Positions 1 through 10,332 are shown, counted from the first letter of the stretch. The stretch: 64,000 bases of DNA from Rhodothermus bifroesti (GCF_017908595.1 NZ_JAGKTL010000002.1:674147-738146), one strand, 5' to 3'. Numbers and translations are program-made. The notes: generated from the sequence alone by a model not told the origin.

Positions 1-2423
1 GTGTAGCCAATGGTCAGGTTGGCCCGCCAGCCGTCAACGGGTCCGTTAAGGCCGTAAAGCGCGTTATCATGCACCAGCGACAGGGCGTTAGACAGCAAAA
101 GCGCTTGGCGTTCGATGCCACGAATAGCGACCCGTTTGTCGCTCCAGGCCAATGCGGTGTTGAGTTCAAGCCGGCGAAATGTCGAGATAGGATAGCTTAG
201 GGCGCCGTAGGTCCCGATGAGCTCTTCCCACAAGAGCGGATATTCGGCCGCAGCATCTGGATCGGTCAGGTCATAGCGTAGTCCAGCAAAGCGGTAAAGG
301 CCGTAGCCCACATCCGTGCGCCGGTGCAGCTGGATGCGCGAGACAGCCAGGTTTAGTCCTTTGAGCAGATCGCCGCTACTTTGGCCAGCGTGAAAGACCA
401 TCAAATACCAGCGATCGTCGCCCAGCAGATCTGAAAATGCCAGTGCAGCCCCGCCGCTTGTGCCCCAAAGGGCGCTTTGGCTAATGCTAATCCCCCCATA
501 AGCGACGTCCAAGCTATAGCGTCGCCGATAAGGGCGGCGGCGCACACTGCTTTCGGCCGAAAGGCGCCCTGGTTGCCATGCTGGATCGCTACCCAGCAAG
601 GCAATGCTCGTGCGCTGATATGGCTTTTCCAGATACTGAGCTATATCAGGCAGCTGTCGAATCGCAAACCGGTAGTGTTCAAAGGTGCTGAAAAGCAAAT
701 GTCCATCAGGGGTCCAAACGGGGTCGAAGGCAGCTGTGGCCAGGTTCGTGAGGCGATAGAGCCGACGCAGCGGCGGACTAGGGACCGTCTCTGGGTGCAA
801 TGTGGCTACGGGAGGTGCAGGTAGCGACGGAACCGCCTCTACTGCCCAGATATTGCGAGGGCCAAAGCGGCCGTTTTCGCCCTTGACCGCGCTGGAAAAC
901 ACCACATAGCGGCCATCCGGGCTCCACCGCGGTTCTTGATCCCGACGCAGCCCTTGGGTGAGCTGGTGGATCTGTCCGGTATCAAACCGATACAGGAATA
1001 GATTCATGGCATAGCGGTCTCCCCATGCGGTGCGGTCGGAAGCAAAGGCCAGGGAGCGTCCATCCGGACTCCAGGCGGGATCCCGTTCGTCATAGAGATC
1101 GCGGGTCAATCGCTCAAGCTGTCCGGTTTCCGGTGTGAAGACGTACAGGTCGATCCAGCCCCCTTCATCGATAGCACTAAAAGCAAGTTGGCGGCCGCTC
1201 GGACTCCAAGAGGGGCTATAAATTGCCACTAATCGATCGAATCTATAGGTAGCTACCAGGTCCTCGTGCTCTAAATCGTACAGGTGCAGCACATCGCTAC
1301 CGCCACTGCGCGTGGTGAAGGCCAGTAGACCTTGGCGCGACACGTCCATGCGGTCTTCGAGCAGGTTAATCGACTCAAAGCGTTCGTCGCGCCCAATGCG
1401 TATGAGTACGCGCGGCGCTCCAAGGGGATCGTAAGCGGAGTCTACCGGTAGCGCATACAGATGGGTGTAAGCCCCCTCGTTGCCCAGGTAGTAAACCATC
1501 TGGCGACCGTCTTGTCGCCGGTAAACAACCGGTTTGGTGCTAAAGCCGCGGGCTACAACGGTATGCGCGGCCAGTGAGGGAAGCGATTGGTTAGGCAGAT
1601 CGGGCAAATAGCGCCTCTTTAGCCAGCGCTCCCAACGATCCGAGATCGCGTAGAAGTCTTCTCCTAGCACATGTTCCAGCACACGCCGAAAGTCACGGTC
1701 GATCCAGAATTGCTCAATAAGTTCCAGCAGTTTTTCCTCGCCGTAGGTTTCCGCGATAAAGTGGCACAGCGCTTCGCCCTCTTTGTACATCAGAAACGTA
1801 CCGTAAATCCGGTACATATTTTCCAAAGGGACCAGGTAGTTTGCGTACAGTGCGTCACGTAAGATCATCTCGTGTTGATCATCGGGCGGTCCCGACCAGT
1901 ACTCGGCCAAACCTTCGGTAAACCAGAGGGGCAGGAACCGATCTGGCGGCACGCGATGGTCGCGCAGCACTTGAAAAGCGCGATGGAACGTAAACACGTG
2001 CACGAGTTCGTGCCAGATCACCCGCCGAAACCGGTAGAGATTTCCGTTTGCAGGTAATACCACCCGGCCTTTAATCAGCTCAAAAAACCCTCCTACGCCT
2101 TCTGGAATAAACCCGGGCGTCGTGTTGGTCTGCTGAAAATGATACGGGGCTGCATAAAAAATGAGCGGCGTGCGGCGTGGAAGGGAATAGTTAAAACGCT
2201 GCTGAAGCACGCGGTAGGCTTCTTCGGCAAAATAAGCGCCGTGCTCCGCCAGCGTCTGCATTTCAGGATAGTAGTAAATGTCGAAGTGTTCGGTCTGCAG
2301 CACATGCCAGTCGAAGCGCTCGTACTGCACTTTATTTCTGCCGAAGTGATACTCGTAGTACTGGGCTGCGGCTGGAGCAACCAGTAAAGCTCCTAGGCCT
2401 ATGGCGAGCGGCAACAGGCGCAT
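1..2423 (-). CDS. Secreted peptidase-like / TolB-propeller / outer-membrane barrel protein (C-terminus beyond window)
   Basis: The frame opens at the ATG at 2423 and stays open for 807 codons to the window edge, so the 3' end is missing. Residues 1-21 form a signal peptide (MRLLPLAIGL start, AAAQ end). HELVH at about residues 138-142 and a following TEGLAEY at 169-175 form a gluzincin-type zinc site like that of M1-like peptidases. The middle carries several PD40/TolB blade motifs (SPSWSPSGRQLAFS, AWSPDGRSLAFAS, RWSPDGRYVVFSS). The last 200 residues alternate polar and hydrophobic residues like a beta-barrel. I infer an exported, probably outer-membrane protein with a periplasmic or surface metallopeptidase-like head; activity is not proven. 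It follows icmF on the same strand with a 68-base gap, and I see no clear ribosome binding site. Confidence 0.8.
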   Translation of the reverse strand, partial: MRLLPLAIGLGALLVAPAAAQYYEYHFGRNKVQYERFDWHVLQTEHFDIYYYPEMQTLAEHGAYFAEEAYRVLQQRFNYSLPRRTPLIFYAAPYHFQQTNTTPGFIPEGVGGFFELIKGRVVLPANGNLYRFRRVIWHELVHVFTFHRAFQVLRDHRVPPDRFLPLWFTEGLAEYWSGPPDDQHEMILRDALYANYLVPLENMYRIYGTFLMYKEGEALCHFIAETYGEEKLLELIEQFWIDRDFRRVLEHVLGEDFYAISDRWERWLKRRYLPDLPNQSLPSLAAHTVVARGFSTKPVVYRRQDGRQMVYYLGNEGAYTHLYALPVDSAYDPLGAPRVLIRIGRDERFESINLLEDRMDVSRQGLLAFTTRSGGSDVLHLYDLEHEDLVATYRFDRLVAIYSPSWSPSGRQLAFSAIDEGGWIDLYVFTPETGQLERLTRDLYDERDPAWSPDGRSLAFASDRTAWGDRYAMNLFLYRFDTGQIHQLTQGLRRDQEPRWSPDGRYVVFSSAVKGENGRFGPRNIWAVEAVPSLPAPPVATLHPETVPSPPLRRLYRLTNLATAAFDPVWTPDGHLLFSTFEHYRFAIRQLPDIAQYLEKPYQRTSIALLGSDPAWQPGRLSAESSVRRRPYRRRYSLDVAYGGISISQSALWGTSGGAALAFSDLLGDDRWYLMVFHAGQSSGDLLKGLNLAVSRIQLHRRTDVGYGLYRFAGLRYDLTDPDAAAEYPLLWEELIGTYGALSYPISTFRRLELNTALAWSDKRVAIRGIERQALLLSNALSLVHDNALYGLNGPVDGWRANLTIGY

Positions 2424-2491
2424 TTCGGCAACAAGAGCTGCGATTCTTTGCCTCTTCACAGACTACGCCCGCACTACAGGGGCGTTCCGCA

Positions 2492-5400
2492 TCACATATT
2501 CCGCCGGTACTCGCCGCCTACTTCAAACAAGGCTTGTGTAATTTGACCCAGGGAGCAGTAGCGCACGGTTTCCATAAGCTCGGCAAAGATGTTTTCCCCT
2601 CGGCGTGCTACTTGCTGCAGCCGCTCAAGCGCTGCTGGTGCGCGGGAAGCATTGCGGCGCTGAAACGCACGCAAGTTTTCGAGTTGGTGGCGCTTTTCCT
2701 CTTCATGAGAGCGCATCAGCGCCGCAGGCGCATCGTGCGACTGGCCATCTCGAGGCAAGAAGGTATTGACGCCAATAATGGGTAGCTCACCGCTGTGTTT
2801 TTTGCGCTCATAGAGCAACGATTCCTCTTGAATCTTGCTGCGCTGGTACATCGATTCCATAGCGCCCAGCACCCCACCACGCCGGTCAAGGCGTTCAAAC
2901 TCCTGCAGCACGGCTTCTTCAACCAGATCCGTAAGCTCCTCGATGATAAAGCTGCCCTGGAGGGGGTTTTCGTTTTTAGCCAGGCCAAGTTCTTGATGAA
3001 TAATGAGCTGGATAGCAATGGCACGGCGTACGCTTTCTTCGGTGGGCGTCGTGATAGCCTCATCGTAAGCGTTCGTGTGCAGCGAATTGCAGTTGTCGTA
3101 GATGGCCATCAGGGCCTGGAGCGTAGTGCGAATGTCGTTGAAAGCAATTTCCTTAGCATGCAGACTACGACCTGAGGTCTGAATGTGGTACTTGAGCTTC
3201 TGACTGCGTTCGCTGGCACCGTAGCGGTCGCGCATCACCACGGCCCAAATACGGCGGGCTACACGGCCGATCACGCTGTACTCCGGATCCATGCCGTTCG
3301 AGAAGAAGAACGACAAGTTCGGGGCAAAATCATCGATATGCATACCTCGGCTCAAGTAGTACTCGACATACGTGAAGCCATTGGCCAAGGTGAAAGCCAG
3401 TTGGGTAATTGGATTGGCCCCGGCTTCGGCAATGTGATAACCCGAGATAGAAACCGAATAGAAGTTGCGCACCTTATGGTCGATGAAGTACTGTTGCACG
3501 TCACCCATAAGGCGCAGCGCAAACTCCGTTGAAAAGATGCAAGTATTTTGAGCTTGGTCTTCTTTGAGGATATCCGCCTGCACGGTACCCCGAACTACCG
3601 AAAGCGCTCGTGCCTTGATGTTCTCGTAGGTGTCCGGCTCAAGCAGGTTCCAGGCGACCAGGTCGGCGCCACTGAGGCCCAAAAGCCCCAGCCCTGTGCC
3701 GTCATGCGTAGGCGGCAGATGCTCAAGACGCCCTTGAGGGCCAAAGGGTATGTAGCGCGGGCGCTCGTCACCTAAGCGTTCTTCAATTGCCTGCTTTACT
3801 TCTTCCCAACGGCCGATCTCGCGCAGATAGTACTCCACCTGTTGGTCTATGGCCGTGTTAAGAAACATGGCCAAGATCATGGGTGCCGGTCCATTGATTG
3901 TCATCGACACGCTGGTTTTCGGGTCACAGAGGTTAAAGCCCGAGTACAGTTTTTTCATATCGTCGAGCGTGCAGATCGATACACCAGCATTGCCGATTTT
4001 ACCGTAGATGTCGGGTCGCTCATCAGGATCACGGCCGTAGAGCGTTACCGAGTCGAAAGCGGTCGACAGTCGCTTAGCTGCCATTCCTTCCGAAACAAAA
4101 TGGAACCGGCGATTGGTGCGCTCGGGCGATCCTTCGCCAGCGAACATGCGCGTGGGTTCTTCTTCGGTGCGTTTAAAAGGATAGACGCCGGCGGTATAGG
4201 GGAAATAGCCGGGTAGATTTTCGAGTAGTGCAAAACGCAAGCGCTCGCCTGGATCTTCATAGCGCGGCAGCGCTACGCGTGGCAGCTTCGTGCCGGCCAG
4301 CGAGGTGTGGTAAAGGGGTACAGTGATTTCCCGATCACGTACTGTGTAGGTGAAGGTCTCTTGCCGATAGCGCTCGGCTGTGGTTTCCCAGGCCTCAAGG
4401 ATGCGTTTGCAGCGGGCATCGAGCTTGTCCCACCAGTGTTGGATCATTTGATCTAGCCGTTCAAGCAACAACGCGCGGTCTTGGGGTGCCCAGTGCTCCA
4501 CCTGCCGGCGCGCACCCACCGCCTCTCCCCACTTGCGGGCATAGGTTACCTGCGTTTCGACCCATTTGCGGTAGTTGCGGCACGTTTCGGCAATCTCACC
4601 CAGATAACGTTCCCGTTTGGGTGGAATGATTGCTAGCTTTTCGGGATCGACTTCTGGTAGTTCTGCGGCACAAAACAGACGCGAGCTGCGACCAAAGCGA
4701 AAACGCTCATTAAGTAGATCGAGCAGCGCTAAGTACAAGCGCGTCGTGCCCGGATCATTGAAGCGTGCAGCCATGGTGGGAAAAACAGGCATTGCTTCAA
4801 GCGGCAGCGCAAACGCCCCGCGATTGCGCTGCACTTGCTTCCGCACTTCACGCAGCGCATCCTGGCTGCCGCGCTTTTCAAACTTATTCAGCGCGATGAG
4901 ATCGGCTACATCCAGCATGCCAATCTTTTCAAGCTGCATCGGCGCGCCATACTCGTGCGTCATCACATAGAGCGTTACGTCGGCCAGATCGGCAATTTCG
5001 GTATCGCTTTGGCCAATACCGGCCGTCTCTACAAAGATGAGATCAAAGCCAGCTGCCCGGCAGACATCGATGGCTGCTTGAAGCGATTGCGTGATGGATC
5101 GATGGGCTTGGCGTGTGGCAAACGAGCGCATATAGACGCGATGGCCGTTTTGGCCGTAGAGCGCATTCATGCGAATGCGGTCGCCCAGTAGCGCTCCACC
5201 TGTGCGGCGACGTGTTGGATCAATGGAAAGCACCGCAATATGAAGATCCTCAAAATCACACAAAAAGCGCCGGATAAGCTCGTCGGTGAGCGAAGATTTG
5301 CCTGCACCGCCCGGGCCTGTAATCCCTATCACGGGCGCCGTATGGATTTCAGGAGCTGGAGCTCCATCCCCACCGGCCGGTTCCGGTACAAGACGTGCCG

Positions 5401-5944
5401 GCACCTGCGCCAAAAGCCGTTGCTCAATGGCCGTCAGCACCCGAGCTAAGGCTTTTTTGTCGCGTTGCCGCAAGCGTTCTAGCTCTGCTTCCTCAAGCTG
5501 AAGCACCGTGGGAAAATCGCACTGCTCAAGCATGAAGTTGACCATCCCCTGCAAGCCTAAGCGCAACCCATCCTCTGGCGAGAAAATTTTGCAGACGCCG
5601 TAAGCCTCCAGCTCACGAATTTCTTCCGGGACGATTACGCCTCCCCCACCCCCGAATACCTTGATATGTGCAGCCCCATGGGCGCGCAGCAGGTCGATCA
5701 TGTATTTAAAAAACTCCATGTGTCCGCCCTGATAGCTGGAGACAGCAATCCCCTGCACATCTTCCTGAATGGCCGTCTCGACGATTTCCTGAACCGAGCG
5801 ATTATGGCCGAGATGAATCACTTCAGCGCCACTCGCTTGAAGTAAACGGCGGATCAGATTGATCGCGGCATCATGGCCATCGAACAAACTGGCGGCCGTA
5901 ACAAAGCGAACAGGATGCTTCGGCTTGTAGATGCGGGATTCCAT
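2492..5944 (-). CDS. icmF: Fused isobutyryl-CoA mutase IcmF (B12 domain, G-protein chaperone, mutase)
   Basis: This adenosylcobalamin enzyme interconverts isobutyryl-CoA and n-butyryl-CoA and carries its own repair GTPase. Order seen: B12-binding domain (residues about 10-140; DGHDAA at 22-27, His24 is the likely cobalt ligand), MeaB-like GTPase (P-loop GPGGAGKS at 210-217, NKFE at 353-356), linker, then the mutase barrel (from about 560, with ISGYH and EAGA). Phe601 (in RMFAG) and Gln799 (in AQNT) occupy the positions that are Tyr and Arg in methylmalonyl-CoA mutase; Phe/Gln is the isobutyryl-CoA signature. At 1150 residues it is about 50-60 longer than family members I know, apparently within residues 710-785. 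A candidate operator (5959-5972) sits just upstream of the start, shared with the phenylacetate genes. It probably serves valine or branched fatty acid use. Confidence 0.95.
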   Translation of the reverse strand: MESRIYKPKHPVRFVTAASLFDGHDAAINLIRRLLQASGAEVIHLGHNRSVQEIVETAIQEDVQGIAVSSYQGGHMEFFKYMIDLLRAHGAAHIKVFGGGGGVIVPEEIRELEAYGVCKIFSPEDGLRLGLQGMVNFMLEQCDFPTVLQLEEAELERLRQRDKKALARVLTAIEQRLLAQVPARLVPEPAGGDGAPAPEIHTAPVIGITGPGGAGKSSLTDELIRRFLCDFEDLHIAVLSIDPTRRRTGGALLGDRIRMNALYGQNGHRVYMRSFATRQAHRSITQSLQAAIDVCRAAGFDLIFVETAGIGQSDTEIADLADVTLYVMTHEYGAPMQLEKIGMLDVADLIALNKFEKRGSQDALREVRKQVQRNRGAFALPLEAMPVFPTMAARFNDPGTTRLYLALLDLLNERFRFGRSSRLFCAAELPEVDPEKLAIIPPKRERYLGEIAETCRNYRKWVETQVTYARKWGEAVGARRQVEHWAPQDRALLLERLDQMIQHWWDKLDARCKRILEAWETTAERYRQETFTYTVRDREITVPLYHTSLAGTKLPRVALPRYEDPGERLRFALLENLPGYFPYTAGVYPFKRTEEEPTRMFAGEGSPERTNRRFHFVSEGMAAKRLSTAFDSVTLYGRDPDERPDIYGKIGNAGVSICTLDDMKKLYSGFNLCDPKTSVSMTINGPAPMILAMFLNTAIDQQVEYYLREIGRWEEVKQAIEERLGDERPRYIPFGPQGRLEHLPPTHDGTGLGLLGLSGADLVAWNLLEPDTYENIKARALSVVRGTVQADILKEDQAQNTCIFSTEFALRLMGDVQQYFIDHKVRNFYSVSISGYHIAEAGANPITQLAFTLANGFTYVEYYLSRGMHIDDFAPNLSFFFSNGMDPEYSVIGRVARRIWAVVMRDRYGASERSQKLKYHIQTSGRSLHAKEIAFNDIRTTLQALMAIYDNCNSLHTNAYDEAITTPTEESVRRAIAIQLIIHQELGLAKNENPLQGSFIIEELTDLVEEAVLQEFERLDRRGGVLGAMESMYQRSKIQEESLLYERKKHSGELPIIGVNTFLPRDGQSHDAPAALMRSHEEEKRHQLENLRAFQRRNASRAPAALERLQQVARRGENIFAELMETVRYCSLGQITQALFEVGGEYRRNM

Positions 5945-5958
5945 GGTTTTGGGCCTTT

Positions 5959-5972
5959 TGCAAGCGCTTCCG
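5959..5972. promoter_or_regulatory. Candidate acyl-CoA regulon operator, site 1 (icmF)
   Basis: The minus strand reads CGGAAGCGCTTGCA, 14 nt upstream of the icmF ATG. It matches the consensus YGGAASCGSTTTCA found in front of five other acyl-CoA genes in this window. TAGTTCGG just 5' of and overlapping it could be a Bacteroidota -7 element, so binding would block the promoter. Confidence 0.55.
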
Positions 5973-6044
5973 AACTAAAAAACCCAAACCTTGCCTCAAA
6001 GGTTCATAAAGGAAAATTTTTTTCTCTTTACTACCTGCGCTAGA

Positions 6045-6941
6045 TCAGTAATACCAAGGAAACCGCGAGTAATCCGGCGGGCGCTTTTCTAAGAAGGCAT
6101 CGCGGCCTTCGCGGGCTTCTTCGGTCATGTAGGCCAGACGGGTTGCTTCACCAGCGAAAAGTTGCTGTCCAATCAGGCCGTCGTCGATCAGGTTAAAGGC
6201 ATACTTGAGCATTCGGATAGCTGTAGGGCTTTTGCGGTTAATCTCGGCAGCCCACGCCAAAGCAACTTCTTCGAGTTTTTCGTGTGGCACGACAGCATTG
6301 ACCATGCCCATCTGGTAGGCTTCTTCAGCCGTGTAAGTCCGTCCTAGGAAAAAGATTTCTCGGGCGCGTTTTTGCCCGACCATGCGGGCTAGGTAGGCTG
6401 AGCCAAAGCCGCCATCGAAGCTGGCCACATCTGGGTCGGTTTGTTTGAAAAGCGCATGCTCGCGGCTTGCGATTGTTAAATCGCATACCACGTGCAGGCT
6501 GTGTCCGCCGCCTACGGCCCAGCCTGGTACTACGGCAATCACTACTTTGGGCATAAAGCGAATCAGCCGCTGAACTTCCAAAATATGCAGCCGGCCCATA
6601 TGGGCGCGTGCGGCTGGTGTGTTGTCCCCTGCTTCGTACTGGTAACCCGAAGGGCCGCGCACGCGCTGATCTCCCCCAGCCGAGAAGGCCCACTTGCCGT
6701 GCTTTTTAGAAGGCCCGTTACCTGTTAGCAAGATCACCCCTACATCGGGCGTCTGACGTGCATGATCGAGCGCCTGGTAGAGCTCATCAACCGTCTTTGG
6801 ACGAAATGCGTTCAGCACTTCGGGTCGGTTAAACGCAATGCGCACCGTACCCTGGTCTTTAGCCCGGTGATAGGTAATGTCTTCAAACTGAAAACCTTCG
6901 ACTTCCAGCCAGCGATCCGGATCAAAAATGGCCGATACCAT
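6045..6941 (-). CDS. menB: 1,4-dihydroxy-2-naphthoyl-CoA synthase
   Basis: MenB closes the second ring of the menaquinone precursor from o-succinylbenzoyl-CoA. The 298-residue protein has the crotonase fold with the MenB-specific SAGGDQ (87-92), GWAVGGGH (140-147) and DVASFDGG (171-178) motifs, and a tyrosine-ended C-terminus (RFPWYY). The glycine in AVGGGH suggests the bicarbonate-dependent class (inference). The phosphopantetheinyl transferase gene upstream overlaps its start by 20 bases, so the two are probably translated from one transcript. No other men genes are in the window. The family assignment is firm because GGDQ and the C-terminal motif separate MenB from ordinary enoyl-CoA hydratases. 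Confidence 0.93.
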   Translation of the reverse strand: MVSAIFDPDRWLEVEGFQFEDITYHRAKDQGTVRIAFNRPEVLNAFRPKTVDELYQALDHARQTPDVGVILLTGNGPSKKHGKWAFSAGGDQRVRGPSGYQYEAGDNTPAARAHMGRLHILEVQRLIRFMPKVVIAVVPGWAVGGGHSLHVVCDLTIASREHALFKQTDPDVASFDGGFGSAYLARMVGQKRAREIFFLGRTYTAEEAYQMGMVNAVVPHEKLEEVALAWAAEINRKSPTAIRMLKYAFNLIDDGLIGQQLFAGEATRLAYMTEEAREGRDAFLEKRPPDYSRFPWYY

Positions 6942-7599
6942 GGTTCACGTGGTGTTGATTTGATAAGGAATCTAGCCCTAATGCAGGCCAGGCAATGGCC
7001 CAAACGTACCCCTCACGCAAACCAGCCGCTACAGCCCAGCGCTGGCCATTGGGCAGCTGAACCCACCCGCACGTAGCCCCCACCAGTTCCAAGCGCAACC
7101 GCCGAGGCCAACACCGCAGCCCCAGGCCAGCACCTTTGAGCGCGGCTTCTTTCAAAGCCCACAGCCAGACAATAGCTTCTGCTGCTGTCTTTCCAAAGGT
7201 TTCTAGCAATGGGTATTCTTCGGGATGTAATACGTGACGACACAGCTCGGGAGAACGAGGCCTTAAGCGTTCCAGATCTACCCCAATGGGATAGGGAGCG
7301 GTGGCAGCCAATGCCCAGTCATCGGCATGAGCAAGAGAAACATATACGTCTTCACCTAACACTTGAAGTGGCTCATCAGGTTGAGCGACCAGCGGCACCT
7401 GACCTGGAGTCACCCCCAGCTGTTGGGCCAACAGCTGGCGCACTGCCGCCCTACCGGTCAAAAATGACCGTTTGCGATAGAAGCTTCGGAAACGCTCTAG
7501 CCGCTGCTGCTCCTCCGCAGAAAGCCATGCCCTCCAGGCGGCTTCCTGTGCCGCATCGTAGCGCAACCAGCGATAGGCTATCGTTTCGGGAAGTGACAT
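6922..7599 (-). CDS. 4'-phosphopantetheinyl transferase, Sfp type
   Basis: This enzyme transfers phosphopantetheine from CoA to a carrier-protein serine. The 225-residue protein carries the Sfp signatures GVDLE (about 106-110) and WALKEAALK (about 147-155), which bind Mg and CoA. The frame is open further upstream to 7641, but I chose the ATG at 7599 because the longer form would run through the sodA terminator hairpin (7611-7638). Its end overlaps the menB start by 20 bases. The carrier protein it modifies is not encoded nearby, so it may be the general fatty-acid ACP or a biosynthetic carrier. Confidence 0.87.
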   Translation of the reverse strand: MSLPETIAYRWLRYDAAQEAAWRAWLSAEEQQRLERFRSFYRKRSFLTGRAAVRQLLAQQLGVTPGQVPLVAQPDEPLQVLGEDVYVSLAHADDWALAATAPYPIGVDLERLRPRSPELCRHVLHPEEYPLLETFGKTAAEAIVWLWALKEAALKGAGLGLRCWPRRLRLELVGATCGWVQLPNGQRWAVAAGLREGYVWAIAWPALGLDSLSNQHHVNHGIGHF

Positions 7600-7610
7600 C
7601 GCCCTGACGC

Positions 7611-7638
7611 AAAAGGGCAGGACGTAAAGCCCTGCCCT
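7611..7638 (-). terminator. Rho-independent terminator after sodA
   Basis: The minus strand reads AGGGCAGG, a 9-base loop, CCTGCCCT, then TTT. The 8-bp perfect stem lies 20 bases after the sodA stop codon and before the phosphopantetheinyl transferase start, so it separates the two transcription units at least partly. Confidence 0.75.
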
Positions 7639-7657
7639 CACCGAACCAACCGCAAAT

Positions 7658-8287
7658 TTACGCAGCGGCCACCTTGGCCAGTGCTTCCTTGTAGTACTGG
7701 GCTACCTGATCCCAGTTAACCACATTCCACCAGTTCTGGATGTACTCCGGCCGCCGGTTTTGGTATTTGAGGTAATAGGCATGCTCCCACACGTCTAGTC
7801 CAAGAATCGGCGTATGCCCTTGCATGTAGGGGCTATCTTGGTTTGGCGTCGAATAGACCTGGAGCTTGCCGTTTTCGTCGACAACCAGCCAAGCCCAACC
7901 GCTGCCAAAACGACCGGCTGCCTCAGCCGAAAATTTCTCTTTAAAGGCTTCAAACGATCCAAACGTCGCGTTAATAGCCTCGGCCAATTCGCCACTGGGC
8001 ACGCCCCCACCCTGGGGCTTCATAATGGTCCAAAAGAGACTGTGGTTGGCATGCCCGCCACCATTGTTGCGAACGGTGGTACGGATGGCTTCTGGAATGG
8101 TGTTAATCCCGCGCAGTAAATCTTCAATTGACTTCTGCTGCAGCTCTGGATAGCCCTCAAGCGCTTTGTTGACATTGTTGATGTAGGCTTGATGATGTTT
8201 TGTATGATGGATTTCCATCGTTTGGGCGTCGATATACGGCTCGAGGGCATCGTACGGATAAGGCAAGGGGGGTAGTGTAAAGGCCAT
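7658..8287 (-). CDS. sodA: Superoxide dismutase, manganese type
   Basis: This enzyme dismutates superoxide to oxygen and peroxide in the cytoplasm. The 209-residue protein has all four metal ligands: His27, His82 (in GGHANH), Asp165 and His169 (DVWEHAYY). Gly77-type NNGGGH and Gln150 in NQDSP are the pattern of Mn rather than Fe enzymes (family knowledge). A good Shine-Dalgarno GAGGAG lies 5 bases before the ATG, which is uncommon in this window. No signal peptide. It ends in a clear terminator (7611-7638). Confidence 0.95.
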   Translation of the reverse strand: MAFTLPPLPYPYDALEPYIDAQTMEIHHTKHHQAYINNVNKALEGYPELQQKSIEDLLRGINTIPEAIRTTVRNNGGGHANHSLFWTIMKPQGGGVPSGELAEAINATFGSFEAFKEKFSAEAAGRFGSGWAWLVVDENGKLQVYSTPNQDSPYMQGHTPILGLDVWEHAYYLKYQNRRPEYIQNWWNVVNWDQVAQYYKEALAKVAAA

Positions 8288-8362
8288 GGTTGCTCCTCAC
8301 ATTGGTTATACGGTTTTACAGGCCCGATTCTAACGGGAAAGTCTAGGAGAATGTTTTCTGGC

Positions 8363-8914
8363 TTAACTGGATCGTAACACTTCAAGCAGCCGTTGGTAGT
8401 CTCGCATGCTCAAGCGACCTGCTTGACGCAAGCGATCGAGCGCCGCTTCTACAGCGGCAAGGTCGGTAGTCTCTGCAGGCTCCGCAGCAGCTCTTGCAGA
8501 GGCCTGCAGCATAGCTTCGTGCAGGAAGCGCGCCACGTAGGGTGCAGCTTTGGGCTTTCCAGAAAAATCCATCGACAGCGTAAAAGTGGCGCGGCCGCGG
8601 TTAACCTGAAGCTCAATGCGTCGTCCACCCAACAGGCGACGCCTCAAGGCCACACCGACCACGTCTTCGTAGCGGACGGTCTGCGGAGGCTCCAGGTCTG
8701 TATTTTGAAATATAACGCGGTCGCGTAAAAAGACAGCCCCATCTCGTCCGGTTCCCATCCAGGTTGCATCGTAGAGCGCCACCACCTCGGCCGCGCTTGC
8801 CTCGTGCGCGTAATCGGCAAGCGCTCCCTTTAGGCGATCCTCAGGAATCGCAGGCGCCACAAACAATCCCCACTGCGGAGCATGTGGGATAAGCTCGCGA
8901 ATCAGCGTTTCCAT
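8363..8914 (-). CDS. Uncharacterised protein with PH-like core and SHOCT-like tail
   Basis: I do not recognise a named family member. The 183-residue protein has no signal peptide or membrane segment. Residues about 60-130 (AVFLRDRVIFQNTD to RATFTLSMDF) have the strand pattern of bacterial PH-like domains. The last 30 residues (AALDRLRQAGRLSMRDYQRL) resemble a SHOCT domain, a short helical module often found at C-termini of such proteins. Its start is 6 bases after the rsmB stop, so it is probably the last gene of an rsmB transcript. Function unknown; a link to RNA or membranes is speculation. Confidence 0.75.
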   Translation of the reverse strand: METLIRELIPHAPQWGLFVAPAIPEDRLKGALADYAHEASAAEVVALYDATWMGTGRDGAVFLRDRVIFQNTDLEPPQTVRYEDVVGVALRRRLLGGRRIELQVNRGRATFTLSMDFSGKPKAAPYVARFLHEAMLQASARAAAEPAETTDLAAVEAALDRLRQAGRLSMRDYQRLLEVLRSS

Positions 8915-8920
8915 GACGGT

Positions 8921-10291
8921 TTAGGCCTTTCGACGCATGCGTGCGGCAAACGCTCCATCCATACGATCGCGTGGCGGCCAAGTTGCTAAAAAGCCTGCTG
9001 GCGTCACCATAGAAGCAGGCACCCAGTTCTCAGCACCCTCTAGGGCAAATTCCGGGTGCCGTTGTAGAAAAGCTTGCACCCGCATTTCGTTTTCTTCGGG
9101 CTCGATCGTGCACGTACTGTAGACCAATACACCCCCGGGACGCACCAAGCGTGCGGCAGCCTCCAGCAACGCGTCCTGCAACTGCGTCAGTTCGTCGAGT
9201 GCTTCTGGGCAGCGATGCCAGCGCAGGTCGGCACGCTTAGCCAGTACCCCCAGCCCAGAGCAAGGTACGTCAAGTAGCACACGATCAGCCTGCAGCGTTG
9301 GGTAGCGCTCGGCGACATGTCGCACGTCAAGCGTTTCAGCCACAATGCTGGTCAACCCTTGCTGGAGCGCTGCTTGACGAATGCGTTCTGTGCGGCCTGG
9401 ATGGACATCGAAGGCAAGCACCCGGCCGTGATCCCGCATGCGCGTAGCGATATACGTGGTTTTACCTCCTGGGGCGGCACATGCATCGATGATCGTTTCT
9501 TCGGGGTGAGGATCCAGCAGACGCACTACTAACCCAGCGCTTTCATCTTGCACAGCAAGTAGACCCTTTTCAATTAACCGATCTTCTAGGATAGGCTGCA
9601 GCCGGCGTACCCGAACGAAGTCGTCCAAAACCGGTGACGGCTCGGCCTCAACCCTTCGATCGGCCAGTCGGTGCAGCACTACACTGCGGGCAATGCGGTC
9701 GGTACGTACCCGTATCCCAAACCAAGGGCGCGTATTGTTGTGTTGCATCAGGGCTTCCGTTGCCTCGCGGCCATATCGCGCTAGCCAACGCTGCACCATC
9801 CAGGTGGGATGAGAATAGCAAATGGCCAAGTCCTCGGCCACGTCACCGGTTTGCGGCTGTGGCAGAAAGTCTTGCTGGCGCAACAGCGTCCGCAGCACCG
9901 CGTTGACCACCTTGCCTGCCTGCGGCCGGACCATTGCCTGAGCCAGCAAAACAGCCTCGTGCAATGCAGCGTAGGCAGGAGTTTTCAGAAAAAGCAGCTC
10001 ATAGAGTCCCAAGCGAAGAATCTGCCGCAAGCGCGGCTCCAACTGATCATAGCGACCGTGGTAGGCCTGCGCCAGGAGAAAATCCAACCATCGACGCCAA
10101 CGCGTCACACCCGCCACGTACTCCGTAGTCCTCCGGCCAGCCTCAGGGGGTAGTTCGTCGGTCAGGTGTTCGCTAATCAACCGGTTGACGTAGGCCTGAT
10201 CCGACTCAATGCGTTCCAGAAGCTGCACGGCTTCCCGTCGAGCCGGATCGGGTTGTTTGGAAAATGGACGTAGCTTGGGCATACGGAGCAC
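8921..10291 (-). CDS. rsmB: 16S rRNA (cytosine-967-C5) methyltransferase RsmB
   Basis: RsmB methylates C967 of 16S rRNA using S-adenosylmethionine. The 456-residue protein has a NusB-like N-terminal RNA-binding domain (about 15-145) and a Rossmann methyltransferase domain with AAPGGKT (272-278), PCSGLG (Cys344) and STCT (Cys394, the nucleophile). The start could also be Met4 (10282). It lies in a minus-strand run with a 41-base gap from the upstream Rieske-flavoprotein gene and 6 bases to the PH/SHOCT-like gene downstream. RsmF/NOL1-type relatives are possible, but the NusB domain favours RsmB. Confidence 0.92.
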   Translation of the reverse strand: MLRMPKLRPFSKQPDPARREAVQLLERIESDQAYVNRLISEHLTDELPPEAGRRTTEYVAGVTRWRRWLDFLLAQAYHGRYDQLEPRLRQILRLGLYELLFLKTPAYAALHEAVLLAQAMVRPQAGKVVNAVLRTLLRQQDFLPQPQTGDVAEDLAICYSHPTWMVQRWLARYGREATEALMQHNNTRPWFGIRVRTDRIARSVVLHRLADRRVEAEPSPVLDDFVRVRRLQPILEDRLIEKGLLAVQDESAGLVVRLLDPHPEETIIDACAAPGGKTTYIATRMRDHGRVLAFDVHPGRTERIRQAALQQGLTSIVAETLDVRHVAERYPTLQADRVLLDVPCSGLGVLAKRADLRWHRCPEALDELTQLQDALLEAAARLVRPGGVLVYSTCTIEPEENEMRVQAFLQRHPEFALEGAENWVPASMVTPAGFLATWPPRDRMDGAFAARMRRKA

Positions 10292-10332
10292 ACGTTCTGC
10301 ACTTGCGCTAGGGCCTTATACGCGCAAAACAC

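Noticed and set aside
2139..3775. Long plus-strand frames opposite the truncated gene and icmF
   Set aside because: They lie antisense to well-conserved genes, share no recognisable motifs and follow from the GC-rich codon bias.
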